Shown: positions 1 through 9,302 of the stretch, piece by piece
Numbering within the stretch: the stretch's first letter is position 1
How the letters are laid out: each line of letters starts with the position of its first letter
DNA from: Algoriphagus sp.
GTDB taxonomy: Bacteria > Bacteroidota > Bacteroidia > Cytophagales > Cyclobacteriaceae
Assembly: GCF_024305035.1 (NCBI RefSeq)
Contig: NZ_JAMWZB010000019.1
Span: 41,520-105,519 of the forward strand
Reading direction: 5' to 3'
Length of the DNA stretch: 64,000 nucleotides
Translations under genes and position numbers: made by a program
The notes under the pieces: model-generated
Told to the model about the DNA's origin: nothing
The model's input: only the letters and a program-made list of their open reading frames with translations
Database searches by the model: none

Positions 1-39
1 TCCACCTCCTATCCAGATGCTAATAAACAGAAGAACAAG

Positions 40-765
40 ATGACCCCTTCAGAACAGCTCAATGCGTTGGAATCATTCTATTTCCAGATGAGAAAAAATA
101 AATGGTACTGGATATTTTCGATCTTTTGCCGAGTCACTTTGGCCTATGCTTTTATTGTAGCCGGAGTGGTGAAAATTATCGGAGAGCGGTTTGCCAGTGG
201 ATTATCACCGCTCCATCCAATGGGAGCCTATCTAGAAGCCCTCCACCATACGGGCTATTATTACACATTTGTAGGGTATGCCCAAGTTCAGGCAGCTATC
301 CTGCTTCTAATTCCCAGAACAATCACGCTGGGTGCGCTCCTGTATCTGCCGATTATTGTGAACATCTGGATTCTTTCCTATGCGGTCCGCTTTGAAGGAT
401 CCATGGTCACAAGTCCGTTAATGGTCTTGGCTAATCTTTACATCCTGGCCTACCACTACGACCAACTCCGGTACATAATCCCTTTCACAAGGTATTCGAA
501 AGAAGCAAGTCTAAAAAAACCGGAAAAATACAGCACTAAATTCCCCTTTCCTTTTTTCTTGGGAGTAGCCGCCATGGTGGCTTTAGTTATTTGGGCTGCC
601 AACTCCGGTTTTCAAACTCTACCCAGAAACTCCCTGAAGGATTGCCAGTCACAATATGCCCATTCCGATCAAGAAGCGGCAGGTTTTGCCTTTTGCGAAT
701 GCATTCACCGGGATGGAAATCCCCTTGACGACTGCCTAGAGGAGTTAGAGAAAAGCAAGAAATAA
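40..765 (+). CDS. DoxX-like integral membrane protein
   Basis: 241-aa ORF with several hydrophobic segments; the N-terminal pattern 'RVTLAYAFIVAGVVKI' resembles DoxX/DoxX-like proteins. Confidence 0.6.
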   Translation: MTPSEQLNALESFYFQMRKNKWYWIFSIFCRVTLAYAFIVAGVVKIIGERFASGLSPLHPMGAYLEALHHTGYYYTFVGYAQVQAAILLLIPRTITLGALLYLPIIVNIWILSYAVRFEGSMVTSPLMVLANLYILAYHYDQLRYIIPFTRYSKEASLKKPEKYSTKFPFPFFLGVAAMVALVIWAANSGFQTLPRNSLKDCQSQYAHSDQEAAGFAFCECIHRDGNPLDDCLEELEKSKK

Positions 766-854
766 TAACTATCCCGAGATTTAGTGGCTCAGAGGAGCAG
801 ATAATGCCTTTTGGCACTGATTTCCAGTTTAACAATTCAAAAATTTACAATCAA

Positions 855-2093
855 ATGGATATCCTAAAACACATCAATGAACCTGGGGATTTGGAAAAAC
901 TCTACCGGTCCAACAAGGTCGAATTTAAAAAGGCTTTTCTATCCGTCTATCCTGAAATTAAGGGTAAAGAGGTAGCCGAATTTTGGTATGCCCGCCTCAA
1001 CTTCAGCTCCGATTCAGTAGGCTGGGGATCGATTAAAGACTGGCGATTTCTCCTCATTTTAGCGTCACTCGCCTGGTTATTTGCAAAATCCCCTCAATTC
1101 TTCTCCTGGAAAGAAGAGTTCTTCTATCCCCGAAATATGGGATTTCTCCTCTTCCCCTTTGTTTCGCTCTATTTTATTCGCAAAAAACAAATTCCGCTCA
1201 GATCCCTTTGGCTTCCAATCGTGATCCTGGCAGCTTCGATGATTTACATCAATCTCCTTCCACAGAACCAACAAAGTGACACCTTAATTTTGGCCTGCAT
1301 TCATTTACCCTTACTGCTTTGGGCAGTGTTGGGATTTGTATTTGGAGAAGTCCAACCCAAAAATCTACTCAAGCGATTGGAATTCCTTAATTTCAATGGA
1401 GATGCAGTCATTATGGGAGCCGTATTGGGTTTGGCGGGAATGCTCCTCTCAGGAATCACAATCGGCTTATTCAGCCTGATCGGGTTGGAAATTAGCGAAT
1501 TCTACTTTGAAAATATTGGCTTATTTGGTTTGGTAGCAGCACCGCTTATCGCCACTCACCTTACTCAAACAAACCCACAGTTGGTCAACAAAGTCCCACC
1601 CATAATAGCCAAAATCTTTGCTCCCCTAGTTTTGATTATGCTCTTGTTTTACCTGGGAGCCATAGTCTATGCTGGCAAAGACCCCTATAATGACCGGGAA
1701 TTTCTGCTGCTTTTCAATCTATTGCTGATCGGAGTGATGGCACTGATTTTCTTTTCGGTTACCGAGTCTGCAGCGGGGCAAAATGGAAAAACCTCCCACT
1801 GGATTTTAGTGTTCCTTTCTATCACAACCGTATTGGTTAACCTGGTGGCACTTTCAGCGATTGCATTTCGGATTACTGAGTATGGCCTCACCCCCAATCG
1901 GCTCGCGGTATTGGGAGTCAATATTCTGATGCTGATTCATTTGGTTTTGGTTTGCCATAGGTTGATTACAACCCTTCGAAAAGACCATTCTCTCCATCAA
2001 GTGGGCTTGATAGTGGTCAACTACCTTCCGGTTTACGTTTTGTGGACGATGATTGTGGTATTTGTATTTCCCTGGGCTTTCGGGTTTGAATAG
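855..2093 (+). CDS. Polytopic membrane protein of unknown function
   Basis: Long ORF (804..2093) with many transmembrane segments; the internal ATG at 855 (MDILKHINEP) is the more likely start. Confidence 0.6.
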   Translation: MDILKHINEPGDLEKLYRSNKVEFKKAFLSVYPEIKGKEVAEFWYARLNFSSDSVGWGSIKDWRFLLILASLAWLFAKSPQFFSWKEEFFYPRNMGFLLFPFVSLYFIRKKQIPLRSLWLPIVILAASMIYINLLPQNQQSDTLILACIHLPLLLWAVLGFVFGEVQPKNLLKRLEFLNFNGDAVIMGAVLGLAGMLLSGITIGLFSLIGLEISEFYFENIGLFGLVAAPLIATHLTQTNPQLVNKVPPIIAKIFAPLVLIMLLFYLGAIVYAGKDPYNDREFLLLFNLLLIGVMALIFFSVTESAAGQNGKTSHWILVFLSITTVLVNLVALSAIAFRITEYGLTPNRLAVLGVNILMLIHLVLVCHRLITTLRKDHSLHQVGLIVVNYLPVYVLWTMIVVFVFPWAFGFE

Positions 2094-2234
2094 AAAAAAA
2101 TAGAGATAAAGGAAATTGCACAGGATTTCCCATCCCTTTTCAATATCTTTCCATTTCGAAAACAAACCTATTACCTAATAAACACCCAGTTTTCTTAATT
2201 TGGAGACGACCTTTACAACTCAAACAAAAAGCAC

Positions 2235-3146
2235 ATGAAAAAATCACCTATTTGGAACTTAGCACTAGCAATCACCTTAAGTCTTGGGGTAACCGCTTGC
2301 GGTAGCTCAAGCTCCAATGAAGAAAACATTGAAGCAGAAGTGATCGAAAATAAGGAACAAGAACGAATCGGAGGGTTGGCTCTCTATACCGTTAGAGACG
2401 CCATGTCTGAGGACCCAAAAGCCACCCTTCAAAAAGTGGCTGAGGCAGGATATGCTTACATAGAAGCAGCAGGGTATGCCGATGGGAAATTTTACGGAAT
2501 GGAACCTACCGAATTCAAATCTTACCTTGAATCACTCGGATTGGAGCCAAAAAGTACCCACATGGGTGGAGTCACCCTCGAGAATGCAGATGAGCAAATT
2601 GCCGCTACTAAAGCAGCCGGATTCGAATATTTCGTTATTCCTGTTCCTCCGATGGGCATGTTTACCGCAGGTCCAGAAGGCATGGGCATGAAAGGCACCA
2701 AAGAGGAATTGGTCACTATTCTTACTACTCTTGGTGAAAAATGCAGCGAAGCTGGATTAAAGTTACTTTACCACAACCATGACTTCGAGTTCAAGCCGAT
2801 GGAAGATGGAACAATTTTGACTGATTACATTCTGGAAAATACCGATCCAGCGCATGTGAACTATCAAATGGATCTTTTTTGGGTTACCAAAGCGGAGGCA
2901 GATCCTTTGGCCTATTTCGAAAAGTATCCAGGTCGATTCAAGGCTTGGCATGTCAAGGACATGAACGATGAAGGCAACTTTGCACCGGTCGGAACGGGGA
3001 ATATTGACTTTGCTAGAATCCTTGCCCAAAAGGATCAATCAGGAATGGAGTATTTTCTTGTCGAGCAAGACAATACATTTGATTTGGATCCTTTGGAAGC
3101 CATCAAAATCAGCCAAGAAGGTCTTAAGAAAATTGGCTTTCAATAA
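2235..3146 (+). CDS. Sugar phosphate isomerase/epimerase (xylose isomerase-like TIM barrel), predicted lipoprotein
   Basis: Lipobox-like signal 'SLGVTACGSSS'; motifs 'LLYHNHDFEF', 'QMDLFWVTKAEADPLAYFEKYPGRFKAWHVKDM' typical of AP_endonuc_2 family proteins. Confidence 0.85.
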   Translation: MKKSPIWNLALAITLSLGVTACGSSSSNEENIEAEVIENKEQERIGGLALYTVRDAMSEDPKATLQKVAEAGYAYIEAAGYADGKFYGMEPTEFKSYLESLGLEPKSTHMGGVTLENADEQIAATKAAGFEYFVIPVPPMGMFTAGPEGMGMKGTKEELVTILTTLGEKCSEAGLKLLYHNHDFEFKPMEDGTILTDYILENTDPAHVNYQMDLFWVTKAEADPLAYFEKYPGRFKAWHVKDMNDEGNFAPVGTGNIDFARILAQKDQSGMEYFLVEQDNTFDLDPLEAIKISQEGLKKIGFQ

Positions 3147-3162
3147 ATTTCAGTGAATAATT

Positions 3163-3197
3163 AAAAAGCCAACTTCCTTTTGAGAAGTTGGCTTTTT
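3163..3197. terminator. Bidirectional Rho-independent terminator
   Basis: AAAAAGCCAACTT-cctttt gag-AAGTTGGCTTTTT hairpin between convergent genes. Confidence 0.85.
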
Positions 3198-3216
3198 TCA
3201 TTCACTAGTCCAGTTT

Positions 3217-3882
3217 TTATTTTTCAAATACAATTGCGTCTGGATTGGCACCAAGATTTTCCAAAGCAGAAGAAACTGCCTTGATCATCGGGTCTGGTCC
3301 ACAAACGTAGAATTCCTGAGAAAAATCTTCAATTTTTTCCTTCAAAAACTCCATAGTCACCCGACCTTTTTCATGCCCTTCAAGATCTTCCTGATCTAGG
3401 ATTGAAATAAAATCATCCCCGAGAAGTTCATGAAAATAAGCTTCCAAAATGACATCTTTTCGTGTTTTGTTGGCAAAGATCAATTGATTACCCTCCAATT
3501 CTCCTTTTACTTTCAAATCTCTCAAAATGGAAATAAAAGGCGTCACTCCTGCCCCTCCGGCAATAAACACTCCCCGTCCATGGTATTGAATTGCACCCCA
3601 AGATTCATCAATAATAAATTCATCTCCAGGCACCAAATTGGCTATTTCCTTGGTTACCCCATCGTGATCAGGATAGGACTTGATCACAAATTCCAGGTGG
3701 TCGTCGTCTGGAAGGCTAGTAAAAGTGAAAGGTCTTTTCTCCTCGGTCCACCCCTCCTTATTTATCGCAACCTCTGTTGCCTGACCGGGGATAAATTGAT
3801 ATCCCTTCGGCTTTTCGACGGTAAACTGCTTCACGTCGTGGGTTAAGGAAAGAATGTCTAAAATCTTAACAGTATCTGCCAT
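3217..3882 (-). CDS. FAD/NAD-binding oxidoreductase (ferredoxin reductase-like)
   Basis: 'KGYQFIPGQATEVAI', 'RPFTFTSLP', 'GVFIAGGAGVTPFISILRDL', 'FYVCGPDPMIKAV' motifs; start refined from 3936 to ATG at 3882. Confidence 0.85.
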   Translation of the reverse strand: MADTVKILDILSLTHDVKQFTVEKPKGYQFIPGQATEVAINKEGWTEEKRPFTFTSLPDDDHLEFVIKSYPDHDGVTKEIANLVPGDEFIIDESWGAIQYHGRGVFIAGGAGVTPFISILRDLKVKGELEGNQLIFANKTRKDVILEAYFHELLGDDFISILDQEDLEGHEKGRVTMEFLKEKIEDFSQEFYVCGPDPMIKAVSSALENLGANPDAIVFEK

Positions 3883-3996
3883 AAAATGTGTTTTTTGGTT
3901 TATCTTAAAAATACGAATACGATTACTTTTGTTCAAACCTACTACAAAAAGTCATTTTCTCTCCAAAGATTCCTCCGATCAATCAACAATATACCA

Positions 3997-4566
3997 ATGA
4001 AAAAATGGTCCACTCTACTTTTCCTTTCCCTGATCCCAATTTTTGGATTTGCTCAACAACACATTTTAGTTGCCTATTTCAGTCAATCAGGTTCTACTCA
4101 AAAAATGGCTGAAGAAATCGCAAATGGAATTGCGTCTGAAGATCAAATAGCCCTTCTCAAGCCCATCGATGAGGTCAATTCGGAAGATTTACTAAATGCT
4201 CAAGCTATTATCGTAGGCTCCCCTGTTTACAATGGAAATCCAGCCCCTGAACTGCTAGCATTCCTTAATTCTTGGCCTTTCGAGGGTAGACTACTGAAAG
4301 ACAAAATCGGTGCGGCTTTTTGCAGCGGCGGGGGAATTTCTTTGGGCGAGGAAGCAGTCCTCCACAGTATTCACCGGGCCATGTTGATTCATGGGATGTT
4401 AATCTTAGGTGGAAACGAAGTTGAATCTGCCTTTGGAGCATCTGCCATCACGGATGAAGGTCCCTTTGAAGGAGTCGATCCCCTTTTTTTGGAAAAAGCA
4501 AAAGGGCTGGGCATTCGAGTTGCCCAATGGGTTAAAAAAATCCATTCCTCCCACACCGGTAAATGA
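3997..4566 (+). CDS. Flavodoxin family protein with signal peptide
   Basis: 'ILVAYFSQSGSTQKMAEEIA' FMN-binding signature; start refined to ATG 3997 (MKKWSTLLFLSLIPIFGFAQ signal peptide). Confidence 0.85.
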   Translation: MKKWSTLLFLSLIPIFGFAQQHILVAYFSQSGSTQKMAEEIANGIASEDQIALLKPIDEVNSEDLLNAQAIIVGSPVYNGNPAPELLAFLNSWPFEGRLLKDKIGAAFCSGGGISLGEEAVLHSIHRAMLIHGMLILGGNEVESAFGASAITDEGPFEGVDPLFLEKAKGLGIRVAQWVKKIHSSHTGK

Positions 4567-4670
4567 ATGATAAAGCTTTGATTCAGATAATTGCTGTCGC
4601 TCTAGTACTTCACTTTTTAATCGCAATAGGTTATTTGGTGGTTAAAATGAGGGGAAGGAAGAAGGATTGA
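4563..4670 (+). CDS. Putative 35-aa single-pass membrane microprotein (not in the ORF track)
   Basis: ATG overlaps the flavodoxin stop (ATGA). Translation MNDKALIQIIAVALVLHFLIAIGYLVVKMRGRKKD: one hydrophobic helix followed by a basic tail. Confidence 0.5.
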   Translation: MNDKALIQIIAVALVLHFLIAIGYLVVKMRGRKKD

Positions 4671-4776
4671 ATCCACCGCTATTTCAACTCCACATCAAAT
4701 TAGTGTGAATTTTGATAAAGAGCCCTTAAAAGAAGGCCAGAATTGATAATTTTAAATTCTAAAACCTCCATAGTCT

Positions 4777-5556
4777 ATGATTCGATCAATCTTCACTTTC
4801 CTTCTTATGGCACTTTTGAGTACCTCAGTTCTGGCCCAAGAAAGCTTTTTAAAAAATAAAGTTATTGCCCACCGTGGAGCTTGGAAGGCACAAAATCATC
4901 CACAAAACTCCATTGCTTCGTTAAGGGAAGCTATTCAGCTTGGCTGTGAAGGGACCGAATTTGATGTATGGATGACAGCAGACGGTGTTTTGGTCGTCAA
5001 TCACGATGCGGATTTTGAAGGTTTGGAAATCGAACAGGTCCCCTATAAAACCTTACTTAGCAAAACTCACCCCAATGGTGAGCAAATTCCCACGCTGGAA
5101 GAATACCTCAAAGAAGGAATGAAGCAAGAAAAAACCAAATTGATTTTGGAATTTAAGCCCTCTGGTATCTCCGTTGCCCGTAGTGAAAAAATCGGCGTAG
5201 AGGTCGTCAAAATGGTCCAAAAACTTCAAGCTGAGAAATGGGTTGATTACATCACATTCAGTTACGAGGGCGGGCTAAAAGCAATCCAAACGGATCCCAA
5301 TGCCAATGTGGCCTACCTGACCGGAGATAAATCACCTGAAGAATTGAAAGAAGCAGGGTTTTTCGGATTTGATTACAATATCCGGCTGCTTAAATCCAAA
5401 CCTGAATGGATCGCTGAAGCAAAAAACCTGGGGTTAACTACCAATGCCTGGACGGTAAATGACCCCGAAGACATGAAATGGCTTTTGGACCAAGATGTGG
5501 ATTTCATCACAACGGATGAGCCCGAATTGCTCCTTGAGCTCATTAATTTGAAATGA
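4777..5556 (+). CDS. Glycerophosphodiester phosphodiesterase family protein
   Basis: 'KVIAHRGAWKAQNHPQNSIASLREAIQLGCEGTEFDVWMTADGVLVVNHD' is diagnostic of the GDPD family. Confidence 0.92.
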   Translation: MIRSIFTFLLMALLSTSVLAQESFLKNKVIAHRGAWKAQNHPQNSIASLREAIQLGCEGTEFDVWMTADGVLVVNHDADFEGLEIEQVPYKTLLSKTHPNGEQIPTLEEYLKEGMKQEKTKLILEFKPSGISVARSEKIGVEVVKMVQKLQAEKWVDYITFSYEGGLKAIQTDPNANVAYLTGDKSPEELKEAGFFGFDYNIRLLKSKPEWIAEAKNLGLTTNAWTVNDPEDMKWLLDQDVDFITTDEPELLLELINLK

Positions 5557-5575
5557 AATAAACCTCCGACCCAAA

Positions 5576-5607
5576 CCAAAAAAACCGGCGATTGCCGGTT
5601 TTTTTAT
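5576..5607. terminator. Rho-independent terminator (bidirectional)
   Basis: AAAAAAACCGGCgattGCCGGTTTTTTT hairpin between convergent genes. Confidence 0.85.
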
Positions 5608-5625
5608 CCACTTTGGAAAAACAGG

Positions 5626-6897
5626 TTATTTAGCGGGCAATACTTTCGCTCTCACCTCTCCGAAACCTACACGGATTCCGTTTTTTTCTCCAAAACCCTT
5701 CAATATCACCGTATCTCCATCTTCGAGAAACTTCCGCTCTTCGCCCGAATCGAGCTTGACAGGTTTAGTGCCTTTCCAGCTTAGCTCCAGCATAGAACCA
5801 AAAGAATCTTCTGTGGGTCCAGAGATTGTTCCAGAAGCCATCATATCCCCGACATTAATATTGCATCCGTTAACGGTATGATGGGCAAGTTGCTGTGCAA
5901 CATTCCAATACATGTATTTAAAATTGGAAGTGCAGACTTTGGTGGCTTGCTTCACGCCATCGGGTTGAATATAAGCCTCAAGCTGCAAGTCAAAACCATG
6001 TGCTTTTTCACAGTGCAAATACGGCAGAACCTCCGGATCCTGCTCCGGTCCCGCAACACGAAAATGCTCCAAAGCTTCCATCGTCACGATCCATGGAGAG
6101 ATGGATGAGGCAAAACTTTTACCCAAAAATGGTCCCAGCGGAACGTATTCCCAAGCTTGAATGTCTCGAGCCGACCAATCATTAAACAGTACAAATCCGA
6201 AAATATAGTCTTCGGCTTCTTCAGTGGAAATCGAATCTCCTAGCTTAGTGGATTTTCCGGTAATAAACGCCAACTCAAGTTCAAAATCCAATCTTCTGCT
6301 TGGGCCAAAACCGGGGGTTTCCATATCGGGATCTTTAAACTGTCCCTTTGGGCGGTGAATATTTACTCCCGAGGGAATAATTGAAGATGCACGCCCATGA
6401 TAACCCACTGGTAAATGCTTCCAATTGGGAAGCAGTGCATTTTCAGGATCCCGAAACATTTTACCGACATTGGTGGCATGTTCCATGGAGCTGTAAAAAT
6501 CTGTGTAATCTCCGATTTTGACAGGCAAAAGCATCTCCGCCTCTTTGCGATTGACCATGACTTTGCCACGTATGGAATGATCCCTCAGCTTTTCATTATC
6601 CGCTAAAAGTAATTCCTGTACTCTTTCCCTGATCTTTTTGGTTTGCACTTTTCCCAATCCGATCAACTCATTGAGCGAATCGGTGAGAAAAATTCCTTCG
6701 GGTAGAAACATATCCGAAAAGAAACCCTCCTGATCCAGAATACTCAAATCCACGATTTTATCACCAATGGCAATTCCTACACGAGGACTCAATCGCTTAT
6801 TTTTGAAAATCCCAAAAGGAAGGTTGTAAATCGTGAAATCAGAACTTTTGGGTACTTCCACCCAAGTTTCCAGGGTGTTTGTCTTGGTATCACTCAT
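5626..6897 (-). CDS. fahA: Fumarylacetoacetase
   Basis: 423-aa ORF; 'DYTDFYSSMEHATNVGKMFR', 'LPVGYHGRASSIIPSG', 'LDFELELAFITGK', 'FNDWSARDIQAWEYVPLGPFLGKSF'. Confidence 0.95.
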   Translation of the reverse strand: MSDTKTNTLETWVEVPKSSDFTIYNLPFGIFKNKRLSPRVGIAIGDKIVDLSILDQEGFFSDMFLPEGIFLTDSLNELIGLGKVQTKKIRERVQELLLADNEKLRDHSIRGKVMVNRKEAEMLLPVKIGDYTDFYSSMEHATNVGKMFRDPENALLPNWKHLPVGYHGRASSIIPSGVNIHRPKGQFKDPDMETPGFGPSRRLDFELELAFITGKSTKLGDSISTEEAEDYIFGFVLFNDWSARDIQAWEYVPLGPFLGKSFASSISPWIVTMEALEHFRVAGPEQDPEVLPYLHCEKAHGFDLQLEAYIQPDGVKQATKVCTSNFKYMYWNVAQQLAHHTVNGCNINVGDMMASGTISGPTEDSFGSMLELSWKGTKPVKLDSGEERKFLEDGDTVILKGFGEKNGIRVGFGEVRAKVLPAK

Positions 6898-7132
6898 GGC
6901 AAAAATTATTGAATCGCAAATTTAGCCTTTAATGAGGAATTCGAAAGCAAAGCTCGAGACTATTCCGAAGAAAGTAGAAATTTAACATCTTAACTTAGGT
7001 CATTTTCAAGTGAATGCAAGTTTCTTATTTTTTTGATTGAATTTTTTTCTAAGTAAAAACCAACCATTCATCAATCTTGGGACAAAAAATTCAAAGGCAA
7101 TTTTTATCTTAATAGAATCAATTGCTTAAACT

Positions 7133-9022
7133 ATGATAAAAACACAAACCTTTAAATTCTTTGCTCTTTCGTTGCTGATTTTCCTTCAAATCGAAGGTTT
7201 TGCTCAGGAAAAATCGATTTTGGAGCAACTGGATGAAATCGCCATCATTGACCAAAAAGTCATGATGCCGATGCGTGATGGAAATCGACTCGCCACCGAT
7301 ATTTATCGGCCAAAAACCGATGAAAAAGTACCCATCGTATTTTCGCGAACACCTTACAATTTCAACTCCTACGGAGATGGAGAATTGCGCACCAGAACCA
7401 TGCAGAGCGCATTGGACTGGGTTAAAAAAGGCTATGCCTATGTCGTTCAAAACGAACGGGGAAGATTCTTTTCCGAAGGGGAATGGGATATTCTCGGCAC
7501 CCCGCTAACCGACAGTTACGATGCCTTTGATTGGATGCAAAACCAAGCCTGGAGCAATGGCAAAATCGGATTATTGGGCTGCTCCTCTACTGCCGAATGG
7601 CAAATGGCGGCGGCTTCCCTTGACCATCCCGCTTTAGCTGCTTTAGTGCCCCAAGGATATGGGGCAGGAGTAGGAAAAATTGGGGAATTTGTCGAACAGG
7701 GCAACTGGTACCGCGGAGGAGCGGGTCAAATGCTTTTTACCGCTTGGCTCTACAGCACCCAGCATGATCCGATGGCGCCCAAATTGCCTGATGGAATCGG
7801 CCAGGAAGATTTGCTACGATTGCAACGGTTTTATGACATGGCTCCGGAGTACCCGAGAGTAGATTGGAAAGAGGGATTGGCACATTTGCCCGTACAGGAC
7901 ATCATCAAAAATCAAAATGGACCGAAAGGTATCTACGAAGAAATGATCACCCGCAAACCCAATGATCCTCGGTGGTTTCAAGGCGGACTTTACCATGACA
8001 ACATGCCTTTTGACAAACCAAGTATGTGGTTTGTGTCTTGGTACGATGTTTCTTCATCTCCCAATATTGCGCTCTATAATCACGCACGGGAAAATGCCAT
8101 TAGCCAAATGGCCCGGGACAATCAATATTTGGTCATCGCACCGGTTCTTCATTGCTCCTACACCCGCGCAACAGAAAACACCATCATTGGGGAGCGAAGT
8201 GTAGGTGATGCTCGCTGGAATTATGATGAAGTCATCACCGCATGGTTTGATAAATGGCTAAAAGGTGAAGAGAGCAGCACAATTGACCAATTGCCCAAGG
8301 TCACTTATTTCACTATGGGAACCAATGAATGGCAATCCTCGGATGTGTGGCCGCCTGCTGAAGCAAAAATGACCGAGTTTTACCTGGATTCTGAGGGCAG
8401 TGCCAACACTCGAAATGGCGATGGAAAATTAGTAGCCAAAAAGCCAAAATCCCAAGCCAAAGACACGTTTAAATACGATCCGATGAATCCGGTCAATTCC
8501 TACGGTGGAAATGTCTGTTGTACGGGAAATGCCGTCCAAGGCGGAGCATTTGATCAAAGTGAAATGGAGCTCAGAGATGATATTTTGGTCTATACTTCAG
8601 AACCCCTCGAAGAAGGAGTTGAGGTTTCTGGATTTATTGAGAGCTACCTTTACCTTTCTTCTGATGTCAAGGATACCGATGTCACCATTAAATTGATCGA
8701 TGTTTACCCAGATGGCAAAGCCTATAATTTGGACGAAACGATCCAGCGAGTACGTTATCGAGAAGGATATGATAAAGAAGTCTGGATGGAAGATGGAAAA
8801 GTTTATGAAATCAAAATGACTCCGATGAGTACTTCCAATTATTTTGAGAAAGGACATCGCATCCGCATCGAAGTCAGTAGTTCCAATTTCCCCCGATTCG
8901 ATCGAAATATGAATACCGGAGGGAATAATTACGATGAAACTGAGGCTAAAATTGCCACCAATTCTATTCATCATGGAGGCATTCATCCAAGCCGAATCGT
9001 CTTACCAATGATTCAGAAATAA
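7133..9022 (+). CDS. CocE/NonD family hydrolase (X-Pro dipeptidyl-peptidase-type alpha/beta hydrolase), secreted
   Basis: '[16 protein letters not shown]', '[13 protein letters not shown]', '[16 protein letters not shown]', C-terminal jelly-roll-like region; N-terminal signal peptide. Confidence 0.92.
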   Translation: MIKTQTFKFFALSLLIFLQIEGFAQEKSILEQLDEIAIIDQKVMMPMRDGNRLATDIYRPKTDEKVPIVFSRTPYNFNSYGDGELRTRTMQSALDWVKKGYAYVVQNERGRFFSEGEWDILGTPLTDSYDAFDWMQNQAWSNGKIGLLGCSSTAEWQMAAASLDHPALAALVPQGYGAGVGKIGEFVEQGNWYRGGAGQMLFTAWLYSTQHDPMAPKLPDGIGQEDLLRLQRFYDMAPEYPRVDWKEGLAHLPVQDIIKNQNGPKGIYEEMITRKPNDPRWFQGGLYHDNMPFDKPSMWFVSWYDVSSSPNIALYNHARENAISQMARDNQYLVIAPVLHCSYTRATENTIIGERSVGDARWNYDEVITAWFDKWLKGEESSTIDQLPKVTYFTMGTNEWQSSDVWPPAEAKMTEFYLDSEGSANTRNGDGKLVAKKPKSQAKDTFKYDPMNPVNSYGGNVCCTGNAVQGGAFDQSEMELRDDILVYTSEPLEEGVEVSGFIESYLYLSSDVKDTDVTIKLIDVYPDGKAYNLDETIQRVRYREGYDKEVWMEDGKVYEIKMTPMSTSNYFEKGHRIRIEVSSSNFPRFDRNMNTGGNNYDETEAKIATNSIHHGGIHPSRIVLPMIQK

Positions 9023-9046
9023 CAAGTCCTTAAAGAAATCAAATCG

Positions 9047-9075
9047 AAGACCGGTAAAATGCCGGTCTTTTTTTT
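9047..9075 (+). terminator. Rho-independent terminator
   Basis: AAGACCGGtaaaatgCCGGTCTTTTTTTT. Confidence 0.85.
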
Positions 9076-9302
9076 GCCTAAAAGTTATCCTTTGAATCCT
9101 AAAAAATGATTTTGATTAATCGAAAAGAGATTGTTCAACAGATTTTTAAAAAATTATCCAAAAAGTAATGTTTTTAAAAGATAAAGTAACAATTACGGAT
9201 AATATCGACCTGTTTATATCATATTTAACTCAAATCCTTAAAATTTAAATTGGAATATGATAGATTTTTAGGAAATTAAGGTCATCAATTAAATCAAACA
9301 AT

